Below are positions 28,116 through 36,977 of a stretch of 64,000 bases of DNA, in pieces. The translations under genes were made by a program, and so were the position numbers. The stretch comes from Flavobacterium celericrescens (lineage in GTDB: Bacteria > Bacteroidota > Bacteroidia > Flavobacteriales > Flavobacteriaceae). The notes beneath the pieces are model-generated. The model was not told where the DNA came from. It saw nothing but the letters and a program-made list of their open reading frames with translations, and did not search any database. The DNA lies in contig NZ_JAAJBV010000003.1 of the NCBI RefSeq assembly GCF_011392075.1, positions 1-64,000 on the forward strand, given 5' to 3'. Positions within the stretch are counted from its first letter, which is position 1. Each line of letters opens with the position of its first letter.

Positions 28116-28796
28116 TTATCTAAACCAATTGCGAATACTTTGAATTTGTCTTCCAATGAAGGTTTGTTTTTTGATATAAACAATTTCTCCTATAAGCATT
28201 GGTGGGTCAAAAATAATTTCATAATTATTTTTATTTTTTTCTATCTGAATTTCTTTTTTACTGCCCAAAAATGTAGCAATTAGAATTTCTCCATCTGTAA
28301 CTTCAATTTCAAATTTACCATCAAAGTCAGTTTTTGTTTCTCTAATTGTTCCTTTTACAGAGACATTAGCTTCTAATACTGGACCTAATTCATCTATAAC
28401 AATTCCAGTAATTTTATGCAAAAGGTTTGGATTTAAAATAGAATCTTTCGTAAAAGAAGTTACTTTATCCGTTTGAATCGTGTCTTGTTTTACCTGAGCA
28501 TAAGAGTTATGAGAGCCAACTCCAAAAAAACTTAATAATCCAGTTGTAGCAATTACCCAATAGGACGATTTTTGCTTAGCAACAATTAAATCTCTATTCA
28601 ATTGTACATTCAAAAATCTACCACAAGTATTTTTATTATGGTTTAAATGCGCTATTATTTCTTTGTCTGAAGCATTTGTAAAATCAAAAACCACTTTTGA
28701 ACATGAATGGCAATACCTTCCTTTATCAACATGAGACATCTCTTCCCAATTTTCATGACAAGGTTCAGGAATCGATATGTTAATTTTTTTTGTCAA
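28116..28796 (-). CDS. Cys-motif N-terminus fused to carboxypeptidase-regulatory-like domain
   Basis: A Bacteroidetes-type protein of 226 residues with no N-terminal signal. Residues about 1-60 have PCHENWEEMSHVDKGRYC, HSCSKVVFDFT and TCGRFL, a C/H pattern that looks metal-binding. One membrane span follows (SYWVIATTGLLSFFGVG) and a carboxypeptidase-D-regulatory-like beta domain at about 130-205 (ITGIVIDELGPVLEANVSVKG, TDFDGKFEIEV). The layout implies a cytosolic Cys module and an extracytoplasmic beta sandwich. Similar N-termini precede TonB or regulatory-like domains in this phylum. It is 1 bp from the upstream glutaminyl cyclase gene, so it is cotranscribed with it. Confidence 0.8.
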   Translation of the reverse strand: MTKKINISIPEPCHENWEEMSHVDKGRYCHSCSKVVFDFTNASDKEIIAHLNHNKNTCGRFLNVQLNRDLIVAKQKSSYWVIATTGLLSFFGVGSHNSYAQVKQDTIQTDKVTSFTKDSILNPNLLHKITGIVIDELGPVLEANVSVKGTIRETKTDFDGKFEIEVTDGEILIATFLGSKKEIQIEKNKNNYEIIFDPPMLIGEIVYIKKQTFIGRQIQSIRNWFR

Positions 28797-28797
28797 A

Positions 28798-29865
28798 TTA
28801 TTCTATTACAATTTCGAAGGTTTTATCCCAATTTTTACCTGTAACAAAAATTGTTTTTGTTTTTGGATTGTATGCAATTCCATTCAAAACATCAATATCT
28901 GGATGATTGGTAACTTTTGATTTAAGTTCACTCAAATTCAATACACCTTCTACTGAACCATTAGCTGGATTGATAATTGCTATGGCATCTTTACCATAAA
29001 TGTTGGCCCAAATTTTACCGTCAATCCATTCCAATTCATTAATAGATTCAATTTTTGAATTTTGAGTATATACCGAAATAAAATCCGTAACTTTTAATGT
29101 TTCAGGATTATAAATATAGATTTTTTCAGAACCATCACTCAAATACAATTGTTTTCCATCATTAGTTAAACCCCAACCTTCTGTTTCGTAGGTAAATGTT
29201 TTCTCTTTCTTAAAAGTAGCCGCATCATAAACATAACCTTCTTTATTTTGCCATGTTAATTGATAGACTTTATTATTTAAAATCGTAATTCCTTCTCCAA
29301 AATATTGATCAGCTAATTCAATAGTTTTTAGCACTTTTCCAGTTTTATAATCTGTTTTTCTTAAGCTTGATTTTCCTCTTGTACCAGTGCCTGCTCCTGC
29401 TCCATTTCCGGTTCCCTCAAATAAAGTATCACGATAAAACTCAAAGCCTTGTGTATAAGCTTTCATATCATGTGAATAAGTATTAATTATCTTGTAGCTT
29501 AATACTTTCGGCGTAATACTTGAAAAAATAGTAAAACTATCAGTAATGTCAATGTTTTTACCTTCAAAGTAAACCAAAGCTTTAATGTCTTGGTTACCCA
29601 ATTTTTGCTTCTCTAATCCAAAATGAAACTTCTCATTCCCTTTTACAGCACCAATTTTATTTTCATTAATAAAATAAACTACTGAATCAATAGTCTTGTT
29701 TTTTTCATTTGACAATACTAAATCAACACTTTCTTCTAACTTATATACCTGTTTTAAATGCGATGCATCAAAAGAAAATAATTTTTTTAACTCATTTTCA
29801 TCTTCTTTACAAGCCGAAGAAACTACACTTAATACTATGAAAGCGAATAGCTTAACTTTTAACAT
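28798..29865 (-). CDS. Glutaminyl-peptide cyclotransferase (glutamine cyclotransferase)
   Basis: A beta-propeller enzyme of the plant/bacterial type that converts N-terminal Gln to pyroglutamate on exported proteins. Seen: 355 residues; lipobox VVSSAC followed by KEDEN, so a lipoprotein; a short N-terminal beta domain; then the propeller with SHDMKAYTQGFEFYRDTLFE, GEGITILNNKVYQLTW, NELEWIDGKIWANIYG and LNGIAYNPKTKTIFVTGKNW, all typical of the family. In Bacteroidetes many exported mature proteins start with Gln after the signal, as several do here. It leads an operon with the downstream Cys-motif gene. Confidence 0.93.
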   Translation of the reverse strand: MLKVKLFAFIVLSVVSSACKEDENELKKLFSFDASHLKQVYKLEESVDLVLSNEKNKTIDSVVYFINENKIGAVKGNEKFHFGLEKQKLGNQDIKALVYFEGKNIDITDSFTIFSSITPKVLSYKIINTYSHDMKAYTQGFEFYRDTLFEGTGNGAGAGTGTRGKSSLRKTDYKTGKVLKTIELADQYFGEGITILNNKVYQLTWQNKEGYVYDAATFKKEKTFTYETEGWGLTNDGKQLYLSDGSEKIYIYNPETLKVTDFISVYTQNSKIESINELEWIDGKIWANIYGKDAIAIINPANGSVEGVLNLSELKSKVTNHPDIDVLNGIAYNPKTKTIFVTGKNWDKTFEIVIE

Positions 29866-29920
29866 GATTAAAATATTTTATAACGTAAATATACAATGAT
29901 TTTTTATACTCACAATTGAC

Positions 29921-29950
29921 TTGCAAAAATATAAAAAGATTGTATATTTG
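29921..29950 (+). promoter_or_regulatory. Promoter of the SRP RNA gene
   Basis: TTG (29921-29923), 19-bp spacer, TATATTTG (29943-29950), immediately before the RNA; a full consensus match. Confidence 0.75.
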
Positions 29951-29954
29951 CACC

Positions 29955-30048
29955 GGCAAGTCCTACACGACCAGCTCCTGCAGACTCCTCCAGGGTGGGA
30001 ACACAGCAAAGGTATGTGGTTGTAGCGGTGCGATGTAGGTCGCTTGCC
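29955..30048 (+). ncRNA. ffs: Signal recognition particle RNA (4.5S-like)
   Basis: The small bacterial SRP RNA that binds Ffh and targets membrane proteins to FtsY. Seen: an outer stem GGCAAG-CCTACA (29955-29967) with TGTAGG-CTTGCC (30034-30048), and the central Ffh-binding hairpin region with CCAGGGTGGGAACACAGCAA, whose GGAA-type loop and AGCA side match the conserved core of SRP RNA in Bacteroidetes. The gene has its own consensus promoter and T-rich downstream sequence. Ends are set by the outer stem and could be off by a few bases. This element occupies the only long coding-free stretch of the window. Confidence 0.9.
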
Positions 30049-30072
30049 ATTTTTTATTTCTTATATCTGATA

Positions 30073-30100
30073 GTCTCCCTTTGTGGAGATTTTTTATTTT
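30073..30100 (+). terminator. Probable terminator of the SRP RNA
   Basis: TCTCC (30074-30078) pairs with GGAGA (30085-30089), followed by a T-rich run. Confidence 0.6.
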
Positions 30101-30176
30101 ATTCACAAAACGTAAAAAAACACTTCTTTTTTTGTGATAAAACTAAAATTACCAAACTATTTTACGAATTCCTAAT

Positions 30177-30184
30177 TATATTTG
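30177..30184 (+). promoter_or_regulatory. -7 element before sdaA
   Basis: TATATTTG 28 bases before the ATG at 30212. No good TTG stands 19 bases upstream, so support is partial. Confidence 0.45.
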
Positions 30185-30211
30185 TATTTATATTATACAA
30201 CTCTTTTAGGT

Positions 30212-31627
30212 ATGGAATGTATTTCTGTTTTTGATATGTTAAAAATTGGTGTAGGTCCTTCAAGTTCTCACACCTTAGGGCCTTGGCGTGCTGCTGAAAA
30301 TTTTTTAGCCGAATTACGCGAAAAAAACATAATTGATTCTATCAATCGTGTAAAAGTCGATTTATATGGTTCACTATCATTAACAGGAAAAGGACACGCA
30401 ACTGATTTAGCCATTATGCTAGGATTAAGTGGTGCTGACCCTGAATATGTTCCAGTAGAAAGTATTGACGTTATTATTTCTGCAATTAAAAACAAAAAAG
30501 AAATTTTCTTAGGCAACGAAATTATCATTCCCTTTTGTTTTGAAAAAGATATTGTTTTTAATCGAAATTTTTTGCCTTTTCATGCAAATGGGCTAACATT
30601 CACTGCTTTTACAGATTCTGGTGAATATGCTGCTACATTTTATTCAATTGGTGGTGGATTTGTAATTAAAGAAGCGGAAGACAAGTCTAGCGAAACAGTC
30701 AAATGTGCTTTCCCATTTCCTGTTGAAAAAGCAACAGAGTTATTGGAATTTTGTGCAGCTGAAAACAAGAAAATATCTGAAATCGTCTACGAAAATGAGA
30801 AATCAATGCGTAGCGAAGAAGAAATACATAATGAATTACTCCGTATATGGGATACTATGCTAGAATGTATGTATATTGGTTGTCACACAGAAGGAATTTT
30901 ACCCGGCGGTTTAAACGTTAGAAGACGTGCTTATGACATGCACAAAAATTTAATAGGTGTATTGCCATATGACAATCCATATACTTGGTTACAAAATATT
31001 CGTCAAACAGAAGTGAAATTTCGACAAATATTAAAATGGGTAAGTTGTTTTGCTTTGGCAGTAAATGAAGTAAATGCATCTTTAGGTCGTGTAGTCACTG
31101 CTCCTACCAACGGAAGTGCTGGTGTTATTCCTGCTGTACTAATGTATTATTTAGTAATTGAAAATCACAATGCAGGAGAAAAAGAAATCAAACAGTTTTT
31201 AATGGTTGCAGGAGAAATTGGAAGTATTTTCAAAAAAGGAGCTACCATATCAGCCGCAATGGGTGGTTGCCAAGCAGAAATTGGCGTATCATCTGCCATG
31301 GCTGCAGCAGCTTTGTGCGAATTGATGGGCGGCACACCAGAGCAAGTTCAAATGGCAGCCGAAATAGCGATGGAACATCATTTAGGATTAACATGCGACC
31401 CTATTGGCGGATTAGTACAAGTTCCTTGTATTGAGCGAAATACAATGGGAGCTATAAAAGCAATAAATGCAGCAGAACTTGCTCTAGAAACTGACGCTAA
31501 AAATGCAAAAGTACCTTTAGACAAAGTAATCAACACTATGTGGGAAACAGCAAAAGATATGAATTCTAAATATAAAGAAACTTCTGAAGGAGGCTTAGCA
31601 GTAGGTGTTGGATTGGCCGATTGTTAA
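30212..31627 (+). CDS. sdaA: L-serine ammonia-lyase (single chain)
   Basis: An iron-sulfur enzyme that deaminates L-serine to pyruvate and ammonia. Seen: 471 residues with both domains on one chain: the beta domain starts [20 protein letters not shown] with the GPSSSHT signature, and the alpha domain has [39 protein letters not shown] and [18 protein letters not shown], holding cysteines expected for the 4Fe-4S cluster. The ATG at 30212 is chosen because ten codons upstream start from a TTG inside the -7 element. A DUF2809 reading frame begins 1 bp after the stop. Confidence 0.95.
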   Translation: MECISVFDMLKIGVGPSSSHTLGPWRAAENFLAELREKNIIDSINRVKVDLYGSLSLTGKGHATDLAIMLGLSGADPEYVPVESIDVIISAIKNKKEIFLGNEIIIPFCFEKDIVFNRNFLPFHANGLTFTAFTDSGEYAATFYSIGGGFVIKEAEDKSSETVKCAFPFPVEKATELLEFCAAENKKISEIVYENEKSMRSEEEIHNELLRIWDTMLECMYIGCHTEGILPGGLNVRRRAYDMHKNLIGVLPYDNPYTWLQNIRQTEVKFRQILKWVSCFALAVNEVNASLGRVVTAPTNGSAGVIPAVLMYYLVIENHNAGEKEIKQFLMVAGEIGSIFKKGATISAAMGGCQAEIGVSSAMAAAALCELMGGTPEQVQMAAEIAMEHHLGLTCDPIGGLVQVPCIERNTMGAIKAINAAELALETDAKNAKVPLDKVINTMWETAKDMNSKYKETSEGGLAVGVGLADC

Positions 31628-31628
31628 T

Positions 31629-31992
31629 ATGCGTATCACCTATTTTTATATAATAATCCTAACCATAATTATTGGAATACTTTCAAGATCAAACAATAGC
31701 GTCCCTTTATTTATAGGAGATATTTTATATGCAATATTAATTTATTTTGGATTTCGTTTCCTATTTATAAATTCAAAAAAAAACAACTTCACTCCTATTA
31801 GGTTTAATCTTTTGTTTTTGCATTGAGATCTCACAATTAATTCAATTAGATTGGCTAGTTACCTTACGTAAAAATGCCCTAGGACATTATATCTTAGGGC
31901 AAGGATTTTTATTCATCGATTTAATATGTTTAGCAATTGGAACTATTGCCGCCTATTTCATCGATTATTATGTGTTAAAAATTAATAAATAG
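31629..31992 (+). pseudogene. DUF2809 family membrane protein, frameshifted
   Basis: A small integral membrane protein of the DUF2809 family, function unknown, broken by a frameshift. Frame one begins ATG 31629 (MRITYFYIIILTIIIGILSR) and runs through FINSKK, then drifts to a stop at 31826. The correct continuation lies in another frame: LGLIFCFCIEISQLIQLDWL, LGHYILGQGFLFIDLIC, ending DYYVLKINK at 31992. The two join if one A is removed from the A9 run at 31775-31783, giving SKKTTSLLLG and a 120-residue protein of normal family length. It could be a true mutation, a phase-variable or slippage site, or a sequencing error. It directly follows sdaA. Confidence 0.85.
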
Positions 31993-31997
31993 TTATA

Positions 31998-33956
31998 CTA
32001 CTCTTCATTCTTAATATGTAACTTTCTCTTTAGTACTAAATCAGTTACAGGGTGGAAAATTAGAGGAATCTCTTCTACTACCACATCACTTTTATCTAAT
32101 CCAAAAGCTTTTTCATCAGAAACACCTAATCCTTTTAAACTAAAATAAGAATTTAATAAGAAACCTTCTTTAAATGAGAATTCATTTTCAAAAGAGATGA
32201 ATTTTTCTAATACCACAAATTTAAAGTCTGGTTCAGCATTATATTTAGAAGAACCATCAGGTCTAATGTGTAAGTCTAATTCTTTATTATCAACTAAATC
32301 TTTAATGATATTTTTAAAATACAACTCTACTTTAGGCTGAACTCTAAAACCAGCATTGATGTTAACTTTAATTACTTTATCGTTAATCAATTCAATTACC
32401 TCATAATCAAGAGTAAAAGGTTCTTCTGTTCTATGAATATGTAAGAACCAGTATACATCAGCACGTTTTGGTTTTTTAGCAAATATAGACTTCATAATCT
32501 TTTCTTCTATCTCAGAAGTTTTATCTGCTTTGGTTAAATAAACCAAGTGAGTGGCATATTTTGTATATGTATTATCTGCTGATAATTCTACTAATAAATC
32601 TCTATAATTACTCAAAGGAACATATTTGGTAAAATTATTATTTAATCTTCTACCAAAGAAAATGATATACATTACTGTAAAAAATAGACCTGAAATAATT
32701 AATGTCACAAAACCTCCTTCTGGAAACTTCTTCATATTTGCAATAAAGAATGATATTTCAATAAAAGCAAAAAGCATGAAAATAACCAAAATGATATACT
32801 TATTAAAACGCAAACGATAATACAAATAATACATCAACAACAAGGTAGTCATCATCATAGCAAGCGTTATCGCTAAACCATAAGCTGCCTCCATATGTGC
32901 CGAATTCTTAAAGTATAAAATCATAGCCACGCAACCAACCCATAAGATTAAGTTGATGGATGGAATATAAATTTGCCCTTTATTATTAGTTGGATTTTTT
33001 AATGTAATTCTTGGCCAAAAGTTTAAGGAAATTGCCTCGTTTATTAACGTAAACGATCCACTAATTAAGGCTTGAGAGGCAATAATTGCAGCCATTGTTG
33101 CAATAGCAATTCCAAATAATAAAAACCACTCTGGCATAATTTTAAAGAATGGATTTCTACCTTCTAAGAAATTATTTTGTTCAGACATTAACCATGCTCC
33201 TTGCCCTAAATAATTAGTTACCAAGCATATCTTAACAAATACCCAAGTAATTCTAATATTATTTTTTCCACAGTGACCTAAATCAGAATATAAAGCCTCT
33301 GCTCCTGTTGTACATAAAAAGACAGCTCCCAATAGCCAAAACCCGTGTGGATACTCAACCAATAAACGATAAGCATACATTGGATTTAAGCATTTTAAAA
33401 TTTCAGGATGGTTGATAATTTGAGAAAAACCTAAAACAAAAAGCATTGAAAACCAAATCACCATAGCTGGTCCAAAAAAGAAACCAACTTTTTGAGTTCC
33501 AAAACGTTGAAACAAGAAAATACCAGACAAAATTGCAATTACAATTGGAATAGTAGGGATATCTGGAATTATTACTTCTAATCCTTCAACTGCTGAAGCC
33601 ACAGAAATAGGCGGTGTAATAATACCATCTGCAAGTAAAGTTGCTGCTCCTAAAATTGTTGGAATTACCAATCTTCCTTTACCAAAACGTTTTACTAATG
33701 CGTATAACGAAAAAACGCCTCCCTCACCATGGTTATCAGCGTTTAATGTTAAAATAATATATTTGAATGTTGTTTGAAAAGTCAATGTCCAAAATACACA
33801 CGATATTCCTCCATAAACTAATAATTCTGAAATTGGTCGTTTATCTACAATCGCTTTCATTACGTACAAAGGACTTGTACCAATATCTCCGTAAATAATT
33901 CCTAAGGCTACTAATAATGTGGCTGCTGTAACTTTTTGTGTAGTTGAATGTCCCAT
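31998..33956 (-). CDS. kup: KUP-family potassium uptake protein
   Basis: A secondary K+ transporter of the KUP/HAK/KT family in the inner membrane. Seen: 652 residues with about twelve membrane segments in the first 450 and a cytoplasmic C-terminal domain; family motifs ALGIIYGDIGTSPLYVMKA near residue 20, LNADNHGEGGVFSLYALVK near 75, GDAL-type GAEALYSDLGHCG and EGGFVTLIISG. It is monocistronic. A -7 element TATATTTG lies at 34099-34106 on the minus strand, giving a leader of about 135 bases with two AU-rich inverted repeats. Other K+ genes are not nearby. Confidence 0.95.
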   Translation of the reverse strand: MGHSTTQKVTAATLLVALGIIYGDIGTSPLYVMKAIVDKRPISELLVYGGISCVFWTLTFQTTFKYIILTLNADNHGEGGVFSLYALVKRFGKGRLVIPTILGAATLLADGIITPPISVASAVEGLEVIIPDIPTIPIVIAILSGIFLFQRFGTQKVGFFFGPAMVIWFSMLFVLGFSQIINHPEILKCLNPMYAYRLLVEYPHGFWLLGAVFLCTTGAEALYSDLGHCGKNNIRITWVFVKICLVTNYLGQGAWLMSEQNNFLEGRNPFFKIMPEWFLLFGIAIATMAAIIASQALISGSFTLINEAISLNFWPRITLKNPTNNKGQIYIPSINLILWVGCVAMILYFKNSAHMEAAYGLAITLAMMMTTLLLMYYLYYRLRFNKYIILVIFMLFAFIEISFFIANMKKFPEGGFVTLIISGLFFTVMYIIFFGRRLNNNFTKYVPLSNYRDLLVELSADNTYTKYATHLVYLTKADKTSEIEEKIMKSIFAKKPKRADVYWFLHIHRTEEPFTLDYEVIELINDKVIKVNINAGFRVQPKVELYFKNIIKDLVDNKELDLHIRPDGSSKYNAEPDFKFVVLEKFISFENEFSFKEGFLLNSYFSLKGLGVSDEKAFGLDKSDVVVEEIPLIFHPVTDLVLKRKLHIKNEE

Positions 33957-34144
33957 AAAATTGGAAAATAATTAGCTAACTTTTTATCTAGAATAACTTA
34001 TTTTAAAAGTCTTTCAAAAGAAATTTTTTAGATTAATAATCTAATAGATACTTTATTAGGGCTAATAAAAGGATTTATGTATTCTAATTTTTCGATTGCA
34101 AATATACAGAGGAGTTTATATTTTTTAATATTTTTTTAAGAAAT

Positions 34145-34579
34145 TTATTTTCTTCTGCGGGTATCAATCAAATGAATGATTTGCCAACTTCCGTTATCAT
34201 TATAAAGGGTAAATGAATTTGCGCCAATATGACTCAATTTATCATTTATATAAAACTCATATGGCGTCCATACATGTGCTAAGTTTCCATCAATTTCTAC
34301 CTTATAATCCAATAATTTTTCTTGAAATTTCATGTTAGTAGGAATTGTTGTTAACGATTTTAAAAAATCACTAAATCCTTCAGATTCTAGTTTGTTTCCT
34401 TCTTTCGTATTGGCAATTGTTTGTAAAATAATTTCAGAATGACAATATTGCTTTATTGTTGTAGTATCCTTTGCATGAAAAGCTGAAAAAAAATCATCAA
34501 CTACTTTTTTTGGACTAGATTCTTGAGCTATAACAGGCTGAATCGTTATAAATGATAAGATAAAAAGTAAATTCTTCAT
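34145..34579 (-). CDS. Secreted NTF2-like (SnoaL-type) protein
   Basis: A small exported protein with an NTF2-like cone fold, 144 residues. Seen: a signal peptide ending IAQES, then PKKVVDDFFSAFHAKDTTTI, a typical first helix and loop, VEIDGNLAHVWTPYEFYIND, and SFTLYNDNGSWQIIHLIDTRR at the end, the usual pattern of nuclear transport factor 2 family proteins annotated in Bacteroidetes. The ligand or activity is unknown. It is divergent from panB with a 59-bp gap. Confidence 0.85.
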   Translation of the reverse strand: MKNLLFILSFITIQPVIAQESSPKKVVDDFFSAFHAKDTTTIKQYCHSEIILQTIANTKEGNKLESEGFSDFLKSLTTIPTNMKFQEKLLDYKVEIDGNLAHVWTPYEFYINDKLSHIGANSFTLYNDNGSWQIIHLIDTRRRK

Positions 34580-34638
34580 AAATTGGTTTTTATTATAAGT
34601 ATTTAAAAGTTAATTTTGTTACATTAAAATAGTACAAA

Positions 34639-35457
34639 ATGTCAGTAGCAAAAAAAGATTACAAAAGAATTACTACAAAATCATTAATTGATATGAAAAG
34701 TAATGGAGAAAAAATCTCCATGTTAACTTCCTATGATTATACCATGGCAAAAATTGTGGATAGCGCTGGCGTTGATGTAATTTTAGTTGGTGATTCAGCA
34801 AGTAATGTAATGGCAGGTCATGAAACTACACTGCCAATTACACTTGATCAAATGATATATCATGCCTCAAGTGTGGTTAGAGCCTGCGAAAGAGCTTTGG
34901 TAGTAGTAGATTTACCTTTCGGAAGTTACCAATCGGATTCTAAAGAAGCTTTGCGTTCATCCATTAGAATAATGAAAGAAAGTGGCGGACATGCTGTTAA
35001 ATTAGAAGGTGGAAGTGAAATAAAAGATTCAATTAAAAAAATATTAAATGCTGGAATTCCTGTTATGGGACATTTAGGGCTAACACCTCAGTCTATTTAT
35101 AAATTTGGTACATACACAGTAAGAGCTAAAGAAGAAGCTGAAGCTGAAAAATTATTAGAAGATGCTAAAATGCTTGAGAAATTAGGTTGCTTTGCATTAG
35201 TTTTAGAAAAAATACCTGCTGCATTAGCAGAAAAAGTAGCAAAAAGTATTTCAATACCAGTCATTGGAATTGGTGCTGGTGGTGGCGTTGACGGACAGGT
35301 TTTAGTAATCCATGATATGTTGGGCATGAATAATGAATTTAGCCCAAGATTTTTACGTCGTTATTTAGATTTATACGATCAAATGACAAAAGCCATTGGT
35401 CAATATGTAACAGACGTGAAATCACAAGATTTTCCTAATGCTAATGAACAATATTAA
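34639..35457 (+). CDS. panB: 3-methyl-2-oxobutanoate hydroxymethyltransferase
   Basis: Makes ketopantoate from 2-ketoisovalerate and methylene-tetrahydrofolate, the first committed step of pantothenate and CoA synthesis. Seen: 272 residues; [57 protein letters not shown] and [33 protein letters not shown], all strong family motifs. No panC or panD is next to it. The pseudouridine synthase gene starts 2 bp after its stop, suggesting coupling. A TAATTTTG lies at 34611-34618. Confidence 0.97.
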   Translation: MSVAKKDYKRITTKSLIDMKSNGEKISMLTSYDYTMAKIVDSAGVDVILVGDSASNVMAGHETTLPITLDQMIYHASSVVRACERALVVVDLPFGSYQSDSKEALRSSIRIMKESGGHAVKLEGGSEIKDSIKKILNAGIPVMGHLGLTPQSIYKFGTYTVRAKEEAEAEKLLEDAKMLEKLGCFALVLEKIPAALAEKVAKSISIPVIGIGAGGGVDGQVLVIHDMLGMNNEFSPRFLRRYLDLYDQMTKAIGQYVTDVKSQDFPNANEQY

Positions 35458-35459
35458 TT

Positions 35460-36155
35460 GTGTCTACGAAAGAAATTTCAACAAAAAACAACCTTCAAAT
35501 CCTTCACGAAGACAATCACATTATTGTCATCAATAAACGTGTAGGTGATATTGTACAAGGAGATAAAACAGGTGATAAACCATTATCAGATGTTGTAAAA
35601 GAATACATCAAAGAAAAATACAACAAACCTGGAGATGTTTTTTTAGGAGTAGTACACCGTTTAGACAGACCTACTACCGGAACAGTAGTTTTTGCAAAAA
35701 CTTCTAAAGCTTTAACTCGTTTAAACGAAACTTTTAAAAATCGAGAAACGCAAAAAACGTATTGGGCAGTAGTGAAAAATTGTCCTCCAAAAGAAAAAGA
35801 CACGCTAATCCATTTTTTAAAACGAAATCCAAAAAACAATACTTCTAAAGCCCATTTAAAAGAAGTACCCGATAGCAAAAAAGCTAGTTTAACTTATCAA
35901 ATCATTAAAAAATTAGACAATTATTTTGTTTTAGAAATTGATTTGCACACTGGTAGACACCATCAAATTAGAGCCCAACTACAAGCTATTGGCTGTCCTA
36001 TAAAAGGTGACTTAAAATATGGTTTTGATCGAAGTAACCCAGATGGAGGTATTCATCTACACGCAAGAAAATTAGAAATCATTCATCCTGTTACAAAAGA
36101 AAAATGTATTTTTATTGCAACCACTCCAAATGATGTAATTTGGAAATCTATTTAA
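35460..36155 (+). CDS. RluA-family pseudouridine synthase
   Basis: Isomerises uridine in rRNA or tRNA. Seen: 231 residues; ILHEDNHIIVINKRVGDIVQ, the catalytic loop VVHRLDRPTTGTVVFAKT with the conserved Asp, EIDLHTGRHHQIRAQL, and IHLHARKLEIIHP. It lacks an N-terminal S4 domain, as do RluC/TruC-like short forms of this phylum; the exact target site cannot be told. The start is GTG at 35460, two bases after the panB stop, so translational coupling is likely. A membrane-protein gene follows after 10 bp. Confidence 0.93.
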   Translation: MSTKEISTKNNLQILHEDNHIIVINKRVGDIVQGDKTGDKPLSDVVKEYIKEKYNKPGDVFLGVVHRLDRPTTGTVVFAKTSKALTRLNETFKNRETQKTYWAVVKNCPPKEKDTLIHFLKRNPKNNTSKAHLKEVPDSKKASLTYQIIKKLDNYFVLEIDLHTGRHHQIRAQLQAIGCPIKGDLKYGFDRSNPDGGIHLHARKLEIIHPVTKEKCIFIATTPNDVIWKSI

Positions 36156-36165
36156 ATTAATAACT

Positions 36166-36936
36166 ATGAGAGAAACTATTGAAAACAAAGTAAAAGAAGG
36201 GTACAATTTAGATTTAGGAAGCCTTATTGACGAAAGTTTTGCAACTTTTAAGAAAACATTCCTTATTGCAGGATTAGGAATGCTACTTATATCTATAGTC
36301 ATGATTATCGTTTATATGGGAATTTTTGGCGCTATCTATGGGTTCGCAAACATTACAGAAACCATGACCTCAATTGAAATGATGGCAACTGAACCTACTT
36401 TTATCATAGGTAATGCAATTGTAACAATGTTTTTTAGTGCATTGTTTGCCCCGGTCACTGCAGGTTTTATTCACTTAAATCATTTAGCAAATACCAATCA
36501 AGAAATTCAAATAGGCGCAATCTTTGATTTTTACAAAGCCCCTTATTTTAAACAAATCTTCATGAGTTATTTAATAATTGGTTTTACAACGGCGGTAATT
36601 ACATCTTTATTATCCATTTTAGAACTTGAATTATTAAATATGTTATTTCAAATAGTTATTGCTTTATTTTCAGTATTCACAATCCCTTTAATTATTTACG
36701 GAGAGCAAAATTATATCGAAGCTATTACAAAGAGTATCCAATTATTTATCAAAAAGCCTTTTATTATTATCATTGCTCTCATAATTGCTGGAATTGGGAT
36801 GCTGTTAGGAATATTTGCATTATGTATTGGTCTTATTTTTACTATTTCATACATTTATTCAATGTATTATGCTATTTATGCACAAGCAATCGGTTTTGAT
36901 GACAAATCTGCAATAGATGAAATTGGATTAGAATAA
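36166..36936 (+). CDS. Multi-spanning membrane protein of unknown function
   Basis: A conserved integral membrane protein, 256 residues, with a short cytoplasmic N-terminal helix (LDLGSLIDESFATFKKTF) followed by five to six hydrophobic segments, for example AGLGMLLISIVMIIVYMG, TMFFSALFAPVTAGF, FMSYLIIGFTTAVI and PFIIIIALIIAGIGMLLG. Flavobacterial homologues have been given a misleading carotene monooxygenase name; nothing here supports that. It probably belongs to the panB-pseudouridine synthase transcript (10 bp gap). The next gene (a YpfJ-type protease) has its own TATATTTG element. Confidence 0.72.
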   Translation: MRETIENKVKEGYNLDLGSLIDESFATFKKTFLIAGLGMLLISIVMIIVYMGIFGAIYGFANITETMTSIEMMATEPTFIIGNAIVTMFFSALFAPVTAGFIHLNHLANTNQEIQIGAIFDFYKAPYFKQIFMSYLIIGFTTAVITSLLSILELELLNMLFQIVIALFSVFTIPLIIYGEQNYIEAITKSIQLFIKKPFIIIIALIIAGIGMLLGIFALCIGLIFTISYIYSMYYAIYAQAIGFDDKSAIDEIGLE

Positions 36937-36977
36937 TTTTATATATTTGATTAAACAAATCCCTAAAATAATTAAGT

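Noticed and set aside
29995..30234. 79-codon frame over the SRP RNA
   Set aside because: It overlaps the RNA structure, sdaA promoter and start, and has no plausible protein features.
36166..36936. Carotene monooxygenase
   Set aside because: The protein is only a string of membrane helices; no iron-binding histidines of that family.
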